Source: a virus. Taken from it: a DNA stretch of 64,000 nt. Both the position numbers and the translations under genes were made by a program. The notes beneath the pieces are model-generated. The model did no database searches. It was not told the DNA's origin and saw only the letters and a list, made by a program, of their open reading frames with translations. How positions within the stretch are numbered: the first letter of the stretch is position 1; each line of letters starts with the position of its first letter. This document shows, one piece after another, positions 7,024 through 15,668 of the stretch. Where the stretch lies: positions 1 through 64,000 of IMG/VR virus record IMGVR_UViG_3300001683_000001. One strand, given 5' to 3'.

Positions 7024-8370
7024 ATGAGTAGTGGAAAAACCGCAATCATAACCCCTGATGACCTACCATTGACCGACCTCGTGGACACCCACACCGAGCA
7101 TCTCTCGGATTGGGAATCGAAGTTCTGCCGGGATGTTCATCGTCGCTGTGGCTACGATGTCCCAAGCCCGAAGCAGATGGCTGTCCTTCACCGTATTCAG
7201 ACGAAGGTGGCGAAGGTTCTCAACACCGAGAGTGGAGCCATCGTGAGGCATCGTCCTCACAACGACCGACCGACCCTGAGCGAGAGCGACCAAGAGGCCC
7301 TCGATGGTCTGCAAGATGCCCTCGACAACGACAGGGTTCCCGACAAGAGCAAAGACTTCGCCGCCGACCTAATCAGGAAGGGCAAGAAGTATGGCCTCTC
7401 GGAGAAGCAGATGTATTGGGTTCGCAAACTCGGCGGGGTCACAGCCGCCACCGTAGCCAGCATCCCGACCAACCCTGAGATTGAGGCACTTCGACCATAC
7501 CTCCCCTACCTTAGCGAGAAGTCCGCCAAGTTCGCTGGCGACCTCGTTAAGCAGTATGACCTCAGAGGCTCCCTGAGTAGCAACCAATGGACATGGGTCG
7601 AGAAGATGACCATCACCGGCAAGGAGGCGCACAGGACCGCGCTCCGCGAGGACAACGCGGTCATCCCTGACTACACGGCTGTCGTCGAACTATTCGACAG
7701 GACAGAAGGGACCCTCAAGCAACCCAAGATACACCTGCTGGTGGATGCGGGCGATGGGGTTCCCTTCCGACCCGGCTGGACACCCATGATGAGGGAACTC
7801 GTCGTCCGAGCCAAGAGGCGCAACAACGAGGACCCCGACACCCTCTATGTCGAGATAGCCAACCGGACTGTTCAGATGGTAGAGAAGGACGATGGGACCA
7901 ACCGCAGAGGTCGCTCTGAGTCGAGCCGCCCTGAGAGCATGGGTCAGGTCGAGAAGACCCCCAAGATATTCCGTCCTCGGAACCACACCCCTGATGATGT
8001 CCTCATCGTCATGGAGCAGTTCCGCAACGACCCCCTCGGCACGATAGTCCGACTCGGCAAGGCAACAGGCCGATGTTCGTTCTGCGGCTCGCCGCTGTGG
8101 GAACGCCGAAGCCGCGCTCATGGCTACGGCCCGGTCTGCGCCAAGCACTACGGCCTTGAGTGGTCCCACGACCACGCTGATGAGGTCGAGGCTGGTATCG
8201 AGGAAGCCGTTAGCCGACAGGTCATGGAACTACGCCCCGGAGTGTGGTCTGTGGTGGATGTTGAACTCAACGAGGTCATCATCTCCTACGACAACATCGA
8301 GCAAGCACAGGCAGACATTGACGAGTGGTCCCGCTTGGAGCGCACCTACACGGACGGGGGTGAGGCGTGA
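7024..8370 (+). CDS. DUF6011-like zinc protein
   Basis: 448 residues. The first 200 residues are helical with two repeats of an LSEKQMYWVRKLGG-type segment (near residues 115 and 185). Near residue 350 comes CSFCGSPL followed by GYGPVCAKHYG, a zinc motif I associate with the phage domain DUF6011. The function of that domain is not known; a nucleic-acid role is likely. Followed by a 46-residue gene with overlapping stop and start. Confidence 0.55.
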   Translation: MSSGKTAIITPDDLPLTDLVDTHTEHLSDWESKFCRDVHRRCGYDVPSPKQMAVLHRIQTKVAKVLNTESGAIVRHRPHNDRPTLSESDQEALDGLQDALDNDRVPDKSKDFAADLIRKGKKYGLSEKQMYWVRKLGGVTAATVASIPTNPEIEALRPYLPYLSEKSAKFAGDLVKQYDLRGSLSSNQWTWVEKMTITGKEAHRTALREDNAVIPDYTAVVELFDRTEGTLKQPKIHLLVDAGDGVPFRPGWTPMMRELVVRAKRRNNEDPDTLYVEIANRTVQMVEKDDGTNRRGRSESSRPESMGQVEKTPKIFRPRNHTPDDVLIVMEQFRNDPLGTIVRLGKATGRCSFCGSPLWERRSRAHGYGPVCAKHYGLEWSHDHADEVEAGIEEAVSRQVMELRPGVWSVVDVELNEVIISYDNIEQAQADIDEWSRLERTYTDGGEA

Positions 8371-8510
8371 TGGGAAGCCACACCACCTTCGACCTGATGG
8401 AGAGCCTCCGACTGTGGTTCCCCGACTTCGACGACGAGATGCTCCGCGAACTCTTGGAGAGCATCTCCGACCGACCTGACCTCCTGACCCTGATAGGCGG
8501 GTGGGCCTGA
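8370..8510 (+). CDS. Small acidic helical protein
   Basis: 46 residues, mostly one long amphipathic helix rich in Leu, Asp and Glu. It is coupled to the upstream gene by a TGATG overlap. A further seven-codon frame starts on its stop codon and is probably not meaningful. No function recognised. Confidence 0.5.
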   Translation: MGSHTTFDLMESLRLWFPDFDDEMLRELLESISDRPDLLTLIGGWA

Positions 8511-8645
8511 TGTCCTACGCCTACGACTTCTGACCGGTTGAATCGGTCGCGCCGCCGGACGCTCTCCGGTATCAATCTCGATGGCTCCGGGTGCTGACCG
8601 TATCTCAGGCAGGGTGGAGGACCGATTCAGCCGATTCTGACCCAA

Positions 8646-8740
8646 ATGGAGGCTCATACAGCCCGTCCAACCGGTTAGAGGCCCCGATAGAGCCTGATAT
8701 GGTTCAACGCGCTCTACGGCCCTCTATTCTGAATCGGCAT
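8646..8740 (+). repeat. Repeat B copy (type with ATAGAGCCTGATA)
   Basis: Contains GAGGCCCCGATAGAGCCTGATA, then TTCAACGCGCTCTA and CCCTCTATTCTGAATCGGC. It is nearly the same as the copy at 11648-11740. It follows the end of an operon. The gene-free stretch 8511-8889 also holds repeat A at 8786 and otherwise no gene on either strand. Confidence 0.65.
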
Positions 8741-8785
8741 TTTCGACCTGATTTTTCCTGATTCCTGTATTCTCGGCATTACCGA

Positions 8786-8845
8786 ATGTTCCGCAGAACA
8801 TGAGCGAACCTCGCGCGTGGGTGCGCGCGCCCGCGCGTAGGCGGG
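8786..8845. repeat. Repeat A copy: palindrome plus CG hairpin
   Basis: ATGTTCCGCAGAACAT (8786-8801) followed after 8 bases by CTCGCGCGTGGGTGCGCGCG... . It lies between convergent transcription units, so it is not a promoter for either gene. Confidence 0.8.
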
Positions 8846-8889
8846 AGCGCAGGTGAGTGCGAGCGAGTGGGCGACGCTCTCGGCGGGGC

Positions 8890-9180
8890 TTACTGTCCGC
8901 CGCCATAATGGAACCACATCTCAATCCAATCGGGGTTGTGAGCGCGGTCCAATCCGTCAAGACACTTCTTGCAGATGCGCCCTGCGGCGAGGGCCTCGTT
9001 CCATCCGTCGAAGTCCATCCTCACGATGCCGTCTTCCCAACCCTCGTTCTCGACCGAAAGGCCGAGGATGTTGCAGGTGTTATCCACTCGGATTGTAGTG
9101 ACTTCGTGAGTGTGGCTCACACCGTAGGAGAAGTGAATCTTCCCCTGTGGGGTGACTTGGTAAAGGAACCTCTCAGACAT
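8890..9180 (-). CDS. Unknown protein with CxxC, third gene of kinase operon
   Basis: 96 residues, with strand-rich N-terminal half (FLYQVTPQGKIHFSYG) and RICKKCLDGL near residue 70 as a possible half zinc site. It is one base from the middle gene of the minus-strand operon, so it is co-transcribed with the P-loop kinase. No family recognised. Confidence 0.6.
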   Translation of the reverse strand: MSERFLYQVTPQGKIHFSYGVSHTHEVTTIRVDNTCNILGLSVENEGWEDGIVRMDFDGWNEALAAGRICKKCLDGLDRAHNPDWIEMWFHYGGGQ

Positions 9181-9181
9181 C

Positions 9182-9391
9182 TCAATCCCACCTCATTTCA
9201 AGTGCTTCTCGGAGGGTGTGAAAGACAGCGATAAAATCCCCGTTGGCTTCAATAACCCACCATGTTGCTCCACCTATCGCGGAGCCGAGTTCTCGGTTCT
9301 GCTCGATGGTAGTTTGACCGCTTGCACTCACCCACACACCGGCCTGTGTCGAAGTGAAGGTTCCATAGGTTCCAATCTTGGTCCGGCTCAT
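9182..9391 (-). CDS. Small unknown protein, second gene of kinase operon
   Basis: 69 residues, beta-rich (KIGTYGTFTSTQAGVWVSAS, then GGATWWVIEANGDFIAVF) with a final short helix. One base separates it from the kinase stop and one from the next gene. No recognised family. Confidence 0.6.
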   Translation of the reverse strand: MSRTKIGTYGTFTSTQAGVWVSASGQTTIEQNRELGSAIGGATWWVIEANGDFIAVFHTLREALEMRWD

Positions 9392-9392
9392 C

Positions 9393-9938
9393 TCAGTTCG
9401 CCTCCAATCCTGTTAGTGTGTCGTCGCTCACCGAGTTATCTACGGTGGTGAAGATTGCTGACTTCCCTACTTGGATTGCCTCGATTGTCTGAGCGACTGT
9501 GTTGATGATGCCAGCCTTTGCCTCGACGATTGCCGCAGGGACGACGCGAGGGCGGAGGGAGTTCCGGTGGAGGGACACAGCGAGAGGGACGGTGACGAAG
9601 CAGACCTCGGTGTTGTAGCCAGCGGCCTCTGCCTTGTCGAGTAGTGCAACCACTCGCTCAAGGTTGGTTCCGGTAGTGTCGTAGAGGACGCTCTCGGTTG
9701 GGTTGGAGAAGACTCCATCCAACATCTCTGCGACTACTGCCTGTGACCATGCGTGGATTGCCTGAGGGTCCTTTGGGTTGTAGTCAGGGTGGGTCTTCTT
9801 GACCTCATCACAGTCGATGCGAGTGAAGGTTGGGAATCGGCGGGAAGCGACTGTGGATTTACCTGCTGCTGGTAGTCCCATCATCACGACGAACTTGCGC
9901 TCGGAGGGGGTCGCCGCCGGTTGCGTCTTGTAGTGCAT
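9393..9938 (-). CDS. P-loop kinase, AAA_33 / zeta-toxin-like
   Basis: 181 residues. Walker A GLPAAGKST at residues 21-29 (Lys27) follows a hydrophobic strand. TRIDCDEVKK is a typical substrate-side Asp, and SLHRNSLRPRVVP supplies the lid arginines. These fit small kinases of the polynucleotide-kinase/zeta-toxin group; the substrate (nucleic-acid end, nucleotide or sugar) cannot be told. ATG 9938 is preferred over an upstream in-frame ATG at 9986, because the latter lies inside the conserved promoter element and the inverted repeat encloses 9938. First gene of a three-gene operon. Confidence 0.75.
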   Translation of the reverse strand: MHYKTQPAATPSERKFVVMMGLPAAGKSTVASRRFPTFTRIDCDEVKKTHPDYNPKDPQAIHAWSQAVVAEMLDGVFSNPTESVLYDTTGTNLERVVALLDKAEAAGYNTEVCFVTVPLAVSLHRNSLRPRVVPAAIVEAKAGIINTVAQTIEAIQVGKSAIFTTVDNSVSDDTLTGLEAN

Positions 9939-9949
9939 GGCACTACAAG
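9927..9949 (-). promoter_or_regulatory. Start-codon hairpin of the kinase operon
   Basis: On the coding strand, CTTGTAGTG-CCATG-CACTACAAG: nine perfect pairs with the ATG as the last three bases of a five-base loop. Three other operons with the same upstream element have the same arrangement but different arm sequences. Confidence 0.75.
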
Positions 9950-9956
9950 GCAGGGG

Positions 9957-10040
9957 TTCCCTATATGAATGGATAGGGTAAATCAATGCTTTTTACCCTC
10001 AATATCGCATTTTCTGACCACGCCGCGACCCCTCTCGCGT
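9957..10040 (-). promoter_or_regulatory. Element C promoter of the kinase operon
   Basis: Read on the minus strand: GTGGTCAGAAAATGCGATAT, then TTGAGGGTAAAAAG, ATTTACCCTAT-N8-ATAGGG. The CCCTAT/ATAGGG dyad is at 9959-9978. Four copies occur in the window, always directly upstream of an operon. ATTTAC or CATATAG could serve as TATA box. Confidence 0.75.
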
Positions 10041-10118
10041 GAGGCGCGGTCGCGGACGCTCGCCCTCGCATGCGCGCGCACCCCCACGCGCGAGAACCGA
10101 CCATGTTCCACAGAACAT
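10035..10118. repeat. Repeat A copy: CG hairpin plus palindrome
   Basis: CG-rich segment ending CACGCGCGAG, then ATGTTCCACAGAACAT at 10103-10118. It joins directly to element C on the other side. No gene between 9987 and 10201. Confidence 0.8.
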
Positions 10119-10201
10119 CTCATGGTTCCAATCGGAAGTAGCCACACCGCTTCGGTCAAGAACCTCGTCGCGTCATGGGGTCAAATCACAGAGGTAGCGT
10201 A

Positions 10202-10435
10202 ATGCAGATTCAGGGAGTAGAATTGGAAGTATGGCTTGGGTTGCTGACGGCGGTTCTCGCTCTCGGCATTTGGGCCTTGAAGCGGTATCAGACCGTCATG
10301 GCTGATGGGAAGGTCACGCTGGACGAGGCGATAGATTCGATTGATGAGTCAGAGGCACTCATAGACAAGGTAGTGGGTGAAGCCGAGAAGGTCGAGGACG
10401 CCCTCGACGCGGCTAAGGAGAGCGGCTCGGAGTGA
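10202..10435 (+). CDS. Holin-like small membrane protein
   Basis: 77 residues: a short N-terminus, one membrane span at about residues 10-27, then a long acidic amphipathic helix. The size and the single span followed by a charged helix suit phage holins or membrane anchors. AGAGGT ten bases upstream supports ATG 10202. The next gene encodes another small membrane protein, which strengthens a lysis or envelope role, though archaeal virus lysis genes are poorly known. Confidence 0.5.
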   Translation: MQIQGVELEVWLGLLTAVLALGIWALKRYQTVMADGKVTLDEAIDSIDESEALIDKVVGEAEKVEDALDAAKESGSE

Positions 10436-10693
10436 GTGAGTCGAATGCCTTCTGATTCCGACCTCGATAGATTCACAGACCTCATCCGAGAATGCCGTGA
10501 AGATGTGAGGAACATCCGTGAGAACCACCTTGCTCACATCGAGTCAGACATCGCCAACATCAACACCAGCGTAGCACTCATCGAACATCGGCTGGAACCC
10601 CTTGAGGATTTCATCGGGGAGTTCAGTCGAAAGGTGATGACTCTGTTCCTTGCGGCAGTAGCCGCCAGCATTGGGATTCCATTGGCGTTGTGA
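10436..10693 (+). CDS. XhlA/holin-accessory-like coiled-coil membrane protein
   Basis: 85 residues from GTG 10436 (ATG 10445 is an alternative). A coiled coil spans residues 10-60 with heptad-like Leu/Ile, and a C-terminal membrane span lies at about 67-83. The same architecture is found in XhlA-type hemolysin/holin partners. It begins at the upstream stop and is therefore coupled to the 77-residue membrane protein. Confidence 0.5.
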   Translation: MSRMPSDSDLDRFTDLIRECREDVRNIRENHLAHIESDIANINTSVALIEHRLEPLEDFIGEFSRKVMTLFLAAVAASIGIPLAL

Positions 10694-10699
10694 GGATGT

Positions 10700-11554
10700 G
10701 TGTCGTTGTCCGAGGATGAAGCAGATTCAATAATCGAGGTCATCAACCTACGCGCTCAGGAACTCCGCGCTCTCGTCATCACCGTCGGGTCTATCTTGGC
10801 CCTTATCCTTCCAGCCGTTGAGATGATTGGGATTCTCGACCTCACCCCCTATGGCGAGGGCGATGATGAGTGGGTCACGGATGATGATTGGGAGTATGAA
10901 TCTGACTTCACCTGTGGGGATGGTTCGACCATTCAAGCATCGCTGGTGAATGACGGCTACAAAAATTGCCGGGACGGGAGTGACGAGCCTCTTGAGCCTG
11001 AACCTGAGCCGGTGCAGAATAATACGACAGTCATCTTGCCTCCGAGTGGTTGCACCGACCCCAATGCGGCGAACTATAACCCCGATGCAGAGGAAGACGA
11101 TGGGACCTGTGAGTATCATGGAGAGGAACCGGTTCTCGGATGCACCGACCCGGAGGCTGAGAACTACGACGACGGGGCCGAGGAAGACGATGGCTCATGC
11201 GTGTATGAGCCGGTCGAGGAATCCGATTGCAGACCTCAGATGTATGATGCCTACTATGACCTTGAGTCCGGCTTCAACGAGTCAGCCAATATGACGATGA
11301 TTTGGGATGCAGACCTGACCTGTGACGAGGCTCATAACCTCACCGTGATTTGGACATTCTACGACAACGCTACCGACGAGTGGGTGGGGATTCAGGAGCA
11401 ATTGGAATACTTGACCTTCGGTATGGATTGGGACTATGTGAATCTCACAATCTACACCGTCCCTGCTGGAACCTACAACATCTATTCCACCTTCTATCTC
11501 GATGTGACCGACACCTACTACATCGGAACCGAATGGTTGGGTGTCGAGGTATGA
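10700..11554 (+). CDS. Surface protein with LDLa-like and GCTDP repeats
   Basis: 284 residues from GTG 10700. A membrane span at about residues 25-45 is followed by an acidic linker. Residues 70-96 match part of an LDL-receptor class A repeat (NDGYKNC then DGSDE), with only two of the six usual cysteines. Two repeats of the GCTDPxAxNYxxxAxxDDGxC type follow at about 117-138 and 147-168, then a beta-rich C-terminal domain with several N-x-T sites. Both repeat types are common in secreted proteins of marine microbes, so acquisition from a host gene is likely. It probably sits on the cell surface or virion. Confidence 0.65.
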   Translation: MSLSEDEADSIIEVINLRAQELRALVITVGSILALILPAVEMIGILDLTPYGEGDDEWVTDDDWEYESDFTCGDGSTIQASLVNDGYKNCRDGSDEPLEPEPEPVQNNTTVILPPSGCTDPNAANYNPDAEEDDGTCEYHGEEPVLGCTDPEAENYDDGAEEDDGSCVYEPVEESDCRPQMYDAYYDLESGFNESANMTMIWDADLTCDEAHNLTVIWTFYDNATDEWVGIQEQLEYLTFGMDWDYVNLTIYTVPAGTYNIYSTFYLDVTDTYYIGTEWLGVEV

Positions 11555-11640
11555 CGATGGAATCATTCATCCTGATTCTTTTCGCCGGAATCTGCTTCGG
11601 CGTGTGCGTGGATGTCTATCTCGCTCGGAAGGGCTTCTAA
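11551..11640 (+). CDS. Very small membrane protein
   Basis: 29 residues, almost all one membrane span (SFILILFAGICFGVCVDVYL) with a short basic tail. It starts on the stop of the surface-protein gene. It could be an accessory of the holin-like pair upstream; this is inference. Confidence 0.5.
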   Translation: MTMESFILILFAGICFGVCVDVYLARKGF

Positions 11641-11647
11641 CGACCCC

Positions 11648-11740
11648 GATGGAAGCCTATACAGCCCGTCGAAGCGGTTCAAGGCCCCGATAGAGCCTGA
11701 TAGGGTTCGACGCGCTCTGAGGGCGTCTATTGTCGGATGG
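11648..11740 (+). repeat. Repeat B copy
   Basis: Near-identical to 8646-8740: GCCTATACAGCCCGTC, AGGCCCCGATAGAGCCTGAT, TTCGACGCGCTCT. It follows the end of the membrane-protein operon and faces the 3' end of the minus-strand operon. The rest of 11741-11835 shows no gene. Confidence 0.65.
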
Positions 11741-11835
11741 TGATTTTGCCGTGAGCGAGGGCAAGAATCAGGACTACTCCAAGTGGTCCCATCAGGACAA
11801 GACAAGGGAAGACACAGAATGCCGGAATGGACATC

Positions 11836-12813
11836 TCAGTTCAGCCCCTCGTTGCCGTCCTCGATGTCCTCGGCCATGTCTTGAAGTTCTGCCTCAGTCG
11901 AGATTTGCTTGGTTCGGACATAGCGGTCAATGACTATCTCGCCCATCTTGCTGTTCCTGTTCTGCTTGCCCCATGACTTTGCCTGAGCATCGGTGGCCTT
12001 GAACTTCTTGAATCCGAACTTGGTCACACAGGCGTTCCCGACGAACATCCCGACATGGGTTCCGTCTGCTCGCTGTGCGATTACCGGGAAGGTCGAGGAC
12101 TTGCGGATGGTCTTCGCGCAAGCCTCACAGTCACAGCCGTCGAATCGTGAGGGGAAGGTGGTTCCCTCAGGCCACACAGGGATGTGGAGATTGACCTTCA
12201 CATCGTAGTGCATCTTGCTCACATAGCCGGTGGAATTGTTGGCGTGTTCCCCGGTGTAGCGGTTGTAGCGGAATTGGCCGTTTGCACAGTCCTTGCATGC
12301 CAATGACGAGCGTGTCGTGGTGTAGCCATACTCTGCAACCCTTGAGTCGCGGCCTGACTTCCCCATGAGGAACTTCTTGCGGAGGGAGTGACCCTCGACT
12401 GTTCCGTCCTGAGGTGTGCGAGCGAAGTGGTGGTTGGTCACATCAGGCGAGTCAGCGACCGGCTGGCCGTAGGAGTAGCATTCCTCAATCTCGCGTGGGG
12501 TCTTGCCGTTGTCGCAGTAGGGAGAACCGTCGCTGAAAAAGCGGCTGGTGGGTGTGTTGAGCCATACTTGGAAGTCAGCCTCCACGCCAGCCTCGTTCCA
12601 TGCTTGCATCCATGAAACCCTCTCGGTGTTGTCGGTGCTTCCCTCAGGCAGAAGGTAGTCGTATTGTGTCTTCCTTCCGTAGCATCCTCGACACTCGACA
12701 GGGAGCCTCATGTCCCTGCGAACTGCCCTGACCGTCATTGGGGTGATGCCCCACATCTCAGGTGTCGTGTCTATCTCGGTTATGGTCGTCAAGGTCTTCG
12801 CGCTGTGGCCCAT
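11836..12813 (-). CDS. Unknown cysteine-rich protein
   Basis: 325 residues with several CxxC-type pairs: ECRGCYGR near residue 41, ACKDCANGQ near the middle, and CDCEACAK later, so at least two zinc sites. No catalytic motif is recognised. Third gene of a minus-strand operon that starts with the C-type promoter and two tiny genes; its ATG overlaps the preceding stop region directly. Confidence 0.65.
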   Translation of the reverse strand: MGHSAKTLTTITEIDTTPEMWGITPMTVRAVRRDMRLPVECRGCYGRKTQYDYLLPEGSTDNTERVSWMQAWNEAGVEADFQVWLNTPTSRFFSDGSPYCDNGKTPREIEECYSYGQPVADSPDVTNHHFARTPQDGTVEGHSLRKKFLMGKSGRDSRVAEYGYTTTRSSLACKDCANGQFRYNRYTGEHANNSTGYVSKMHYDVKVNLHIPVWPEGTTFPSRFDGCDCEACAKTIRKSSTFPVIAQRADGTHVGMFVGNACVTKFGFKKFKATDAQAKSWGKQNRNSKMGEIVIDRYVRTKQISTEAELQDMAEDIEDGNEGLN

Positions 12814-12948
12814 TCAGTTCGCCTCCAATGGTAGCATGATGCGGCATCGACGACTTGGAACGAATGGCATTGGCTCGCTGTCGAAGGCCATCCACTCGTT
12901 CCCGTATTGGTCGGTGTAGTAGCGTCGGTTGATTCCTGTGCTGACCAT
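12814..12948 (-). CDS. Small basic protein in minus-strand operon
   Basis: 44 residues, Arg and Tyr rich (INRRYYTDQYG, VPSRRCRIML). The stop codon abuts the ATG of the 325-residue gene. The frame fills the gap between the 31-residue leader gene and the main gene with no spare bases, which supports a real coding unit. Confidence 0.5.
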   Translation of the reverse strand: MVSTGINRRYYTDQYGNEWMAFDSEPMPFVPSRRCRIMLPLEAN

Positions 12949-12949
12949 C

Positions 12950-13045
12950 TCAAATGCCCCCTATTGCTATCATTCGGCACGCACACTCTATGACGGCCAC
13001 AGCCGCCCTTGTTAGGTTTTCGTTGGTTATTATTTGCTGGCTCAT
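12950..13045 (-). CDS. 31-residue leader gene with start-codon hairpin
   Basis: Starts at ATG 13045 inside an inverted repeat and encodes MSQQIITNENLTRAAVAVIE then a short Cys-containing end. The stop is two bases before the next gene's ATG. It is the first reading frame after the element C promoter, which places it where the kinase, zincin and 131-residue genes stand in the other three operons. Function unknown. Confidence 0.55.
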   Translation of the reverse strand: MSQQIITNENLTRAAVAVIECACRMIAIGGI

Positions 13046-13054
13046 AGAGCCAGC
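13036..13054 (-). promoter_or_regulatory. Start-codon hairpin of the minus-strand operon
   Basis: Coding strand GCTGGCT-CTATG-AGCCAGC, extendable by one C-G pair. The five-base loop CTATG is the same as at 37663-37667 although the arms differ. Confidence 0.75.
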
Positions 13055-13062
13055 AGGGCGGG

Positions 13063-13145
13063 CATCCCCTATATCAATGAATAGGGTAAATGACTACTTT
13101 TTACCCTCAATATCGCATTTTCTGACCACACCGACGGTCCCTTTC
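13063..13145 (-). promoter_or_regulatory. Element C promoter of the minus-strand operon
   Basis: CCCTAT (13067-13072), eight bases, ATAGGG (13081-13086), preceded on the coding strand by AATGCGATATTGAGGGTAAA and further up by GGGACCGTCGG. It is the closest copy to that at 9957-10040. Confidence 0.75.
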
Positions 13146-13149
13146 GCGA

Positions 13150-13213
13150 ACCCCGCGCCTCGCGCGCACACCTGCGCGCACACGCGAGGATGAGGCCGTG
13201 TTCTGTGGAACAT
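13150..13213. repeat. Repeat A copy: CG hairpin plus palindrome
   Basis: CG segment (CCTCGCGCGCACACCTGCGC... ending CACGCGAGG) followed by TGTTCTGTGGAACA at 13199-13212. It lies between the divergent minus-strand operon and the portal gene. No other gene in 13055-13283. Confidence 0.8.
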
Positions 13214-13283
13214 TACTCAAGTAGTCAGTCCAGCACAGGTCGGATAGTCATCGTGAAGAACCGGCGACAGTCCTCCTTCTCCG

Positions 13284-15668
13284 ATGGCGGAGCGTAGGCG
13301 TGGATTCTTCGACCGCTTTCTCAGACGACGAGCGAGTCCTGAGCAGACGGCAAAATTGAATGAAATGATGCAGGGGTCTGAAATGGATTGGGATGGAAAA
13401 GCACTTGCTTCCATGAGTAGGATTCAGATGGCGACGAAGGCGGGACAGCCGAAGTCGCAGGGTGCGGCGACTCCGGTATCGTATGACCTGCTCCGTGATA
13501 TTTCCACGAAGTCGGAAGTAGTCAATGCAATCCTCCGTCGAGCCGTTGATGATACTCTCGCCAACGGCTACCAATTCATCCTCGCTCCCGGCAAGGAACG
13601 GGGTAGTGACGAGCAATTATGGAAGGTATCAGAGTTCTTCCGCATTCCCAACCCGGACGATATGGGTGACGAGTGGTTGGAGTCGCTTCTATTCGACCTC
13701 ATCCTGTTCGGTGATGCCTACCTTGAACTCGACGGCACGATGGATAAGGCCAGCAACGAGGGAGAGGATTGGAACTTCGGTGGCGACCTCAAGGCGATAT
13801 GGCCGGTCGCATCTGAAACCATCAAGATTATTCCAGCCAAGCAGACACCCAAGCCACCCAAGATGGCGTATGTTCAGACCATCAACCGAAACACCCGCAG
13901 GTTCTCCGCCGACAAGATAATTCACATAGCGAAGTTCAAGCAAGGACGGGCATACGGGTCCAGCCCAATCATCCCCCTCCTTGAAACCATCACAGGCCAA
14001 TTGAATCTGTCCAATTATCTCAACGCTCTCTACACCGGAACGCTTCCCAAGACTATCATGAATGTGGGCGACATTTCCAACAGCGAGATGAAGGCGATGC
14101 TCGCTCTGATTGAACAGCAATTGAGTGGAGGCAAGTCGCCCTTCGGACTCATCGCCATCAACGGTGGAACCGGATTCAATATGCACAGACTTCTCGACTC
14201 GACGAGGGAGGGCGCGCAGTTAGACCTGCTCTATTACTACCGTGAGGAAATCTGCGCCGTCTTCGGAATCCCACCAATGAAACTCGGTTGGGTGCAGACC
14301 GGCAAACTCGCCAACCCGGAACAGCAATTGGATGCTTGGTATGATGTTGTAGAGTCCTATCACCACCGACTCTCTGCGATGATTAACAACAAGATTCTGC
14401 CCTTGCTTGGAATCACCGATTGGAAGTTCCAATTCATCTCAATCAGACCAGCGCGTGAAACCGAACGAGCAGACACTCTCAAGTCACAGGCAATAGCCAT
14501 CTCCACACTTCGACAGGAGTCGGCTATCAGCATCAACGAGGCGCGCGAGATTATCGGATTCCCCATGTTGGAATCGCCCCTCGCGCACGACCCGTTCTTC
14601 ATCTCGCCCAAACTCCAAATCAATCAACCTGCGGAGGCTGACCAATCAACCGATGTTCCATCGTTGGTGGACCTATACCCACCCGAACCCGAACCCGAAG
14701 GCGAAGGCAAGGGCGCAGGGGAGTTCCCGCAATTTACAGACGAGCATACACTCTCCGCAGACTTCTCTGAGGAATCGAAGGCGGCAGTAGGTAGCAAGCG
14801 GGCTGAGAACAGGAAGCCATACGACAAGATTGAGTCCAACACGACCAAGACTCTCAACGAGGCATTCGGGGAGAATCAATCAGTCTTCGCAAAGCGTCTG
14901 ATGGATGCCTACAACGCTCGCTTTCAGCCGGACGATGTGATAGAACTCTCGTTGAACGGTAGCCGCCTGAGCAAGAGTGTGAGGAAGGCCATCAACCCCT
15001 ACGACATTGAGTGGGCGGTGGATTTACTCGACACCGAACTCGCTGGCCTCTTTGAGAAGCAGGTAGTCGCCGCCAGCACTTCTCTCACATCCGCCTACGA
15101 CAAGACCCTCATCGAACTCGCTAAGGGAACCGGACTTGAGTTCGCTTTCACCATTCAAGATGCAGAGGCGATGGCCTATTGGAACAGTCGTTGGAGAGTC
15201 CCTGCGCTTCGGCATACACTCGGCGCATATCGCAAGCAGATTCTCACAGTCTTCGACCGCATGAACGCTGAGAGGCAATCATGGGATTGGGCCGCGCGAA
15301 GGATGCGTGGTTCCATTGACCCATCAGGCAAGTCATACCCACGCTTCTTCTACGATAGGATAGCCCGGACTGAAACGCGCCGGGTCGTCGAGAATGCTCA
15401 CCTATCGGGACTCAAGAAGGCCGGATTCAAACAGGTTCAGAGGCTCGTCACGGTGGACAAGGTGACGGACGCTGACCTGTGCGCTCCGTTTGAGAATGAG
15501 GTCTATCCGTTGGACAAGTCAGGAGGGGTCCTTCCGGCTCATCCGAACTGCCGCTGTGACTTCGTAGCCTACCTTCCGGCTGATGAGGCCAAACCTATCG
15601 CTCCACTATCGGACAGCGAGATACTCAAGCCCGATGTTGAGGGGGCTGAAATCCTTGACCTGCAATAG
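13284..15668 (+). CDS. Portal protein fused to MuF-like head protein
   Basis: 794 residues. Residues 1 to about 440 have the features of HK97-type portals, including SSPIIPLLETITGQL and the FGIPPMKLG stretch. Residues 530-760 form a second domain ending in AHPNCRCDF, the signature of MuF/gpF-like minor head proteins. Portal and MuF are usually separate neighbouring genes; here they form one reading frame without a stop. The portal makes the ring at the DNA entry vertex, and MuF proteins are packaged or connector-associated. First gene of the structural module. Confidence 0.85.
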   Translation: MAERRRGFFDRFLRRRASPEQTAKLNEMMQGSEMDWDGKALASMSRIQMATKAGQPKSQGAATPVSYDLLRDISTKSEVVNAILRRAVDDTLANGYQFILAPGKERGSDEQLWKVSEFFRIPNPDDMGDEWLESLLFDLILFGDAYLELDGTMDKASNEGEDWNFGGDLKAIWPVASETIKIIPAKQTPKPPKMAYVQTINRNTRRFSADKIIHIAKFKQGRAYGSSPIIPLLETITGQLNLSNYLNALYTGTLPKTIMNVGDISNSEMKAMLALIEQQLSGGKSPFGLIAINGGTGFNMHRLLDSTREGAQLDLLYYYREEICAVFGIPPMKLGWVQTGKLANPEQQLDAWYDVVESYHHRLSAMINNKILPLLGITDWKFQFISIRPARETERADTLKSQAIAISTLRQESAISINEAREIIGFPMLESPLAHDPFFISPKLQINQPAEADQSTDVPSLVDLYPPEPEPEGEGKGAGEFPQFTDEHTLSADFSEESKAAVGSKRAENRKPYDKIESNTTKTLNEAFGENQSVFAKRLMDAYNARFQPDDVIELSLNGSRLSKSVRKAINPYDIEWAVDLLDTELAGLFEKQVVAASTSLTSAYDKTLIELAKGTGLEFAFTIQDAEAMAYWNSRWRVPALRHTLGAYRKQILTVFDRMNAERQSWDWAARRMRGSIDPSGKSYPRFFYDRIARTETRRVVENAHLSGLKKAGFKQVQRLVTVDKVTDADLCAPFENEVYPLDKSGGVLPAHPNCRCDFVAYLPADEAKPIAPLSDSEILKPDVEGAEILDLQ

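Noticed and set aside
8510-8533. Seven-codon frame overlapping the stop at 8508-8510
   Set aside because: Too short to tell from chance; no conservation evidence.
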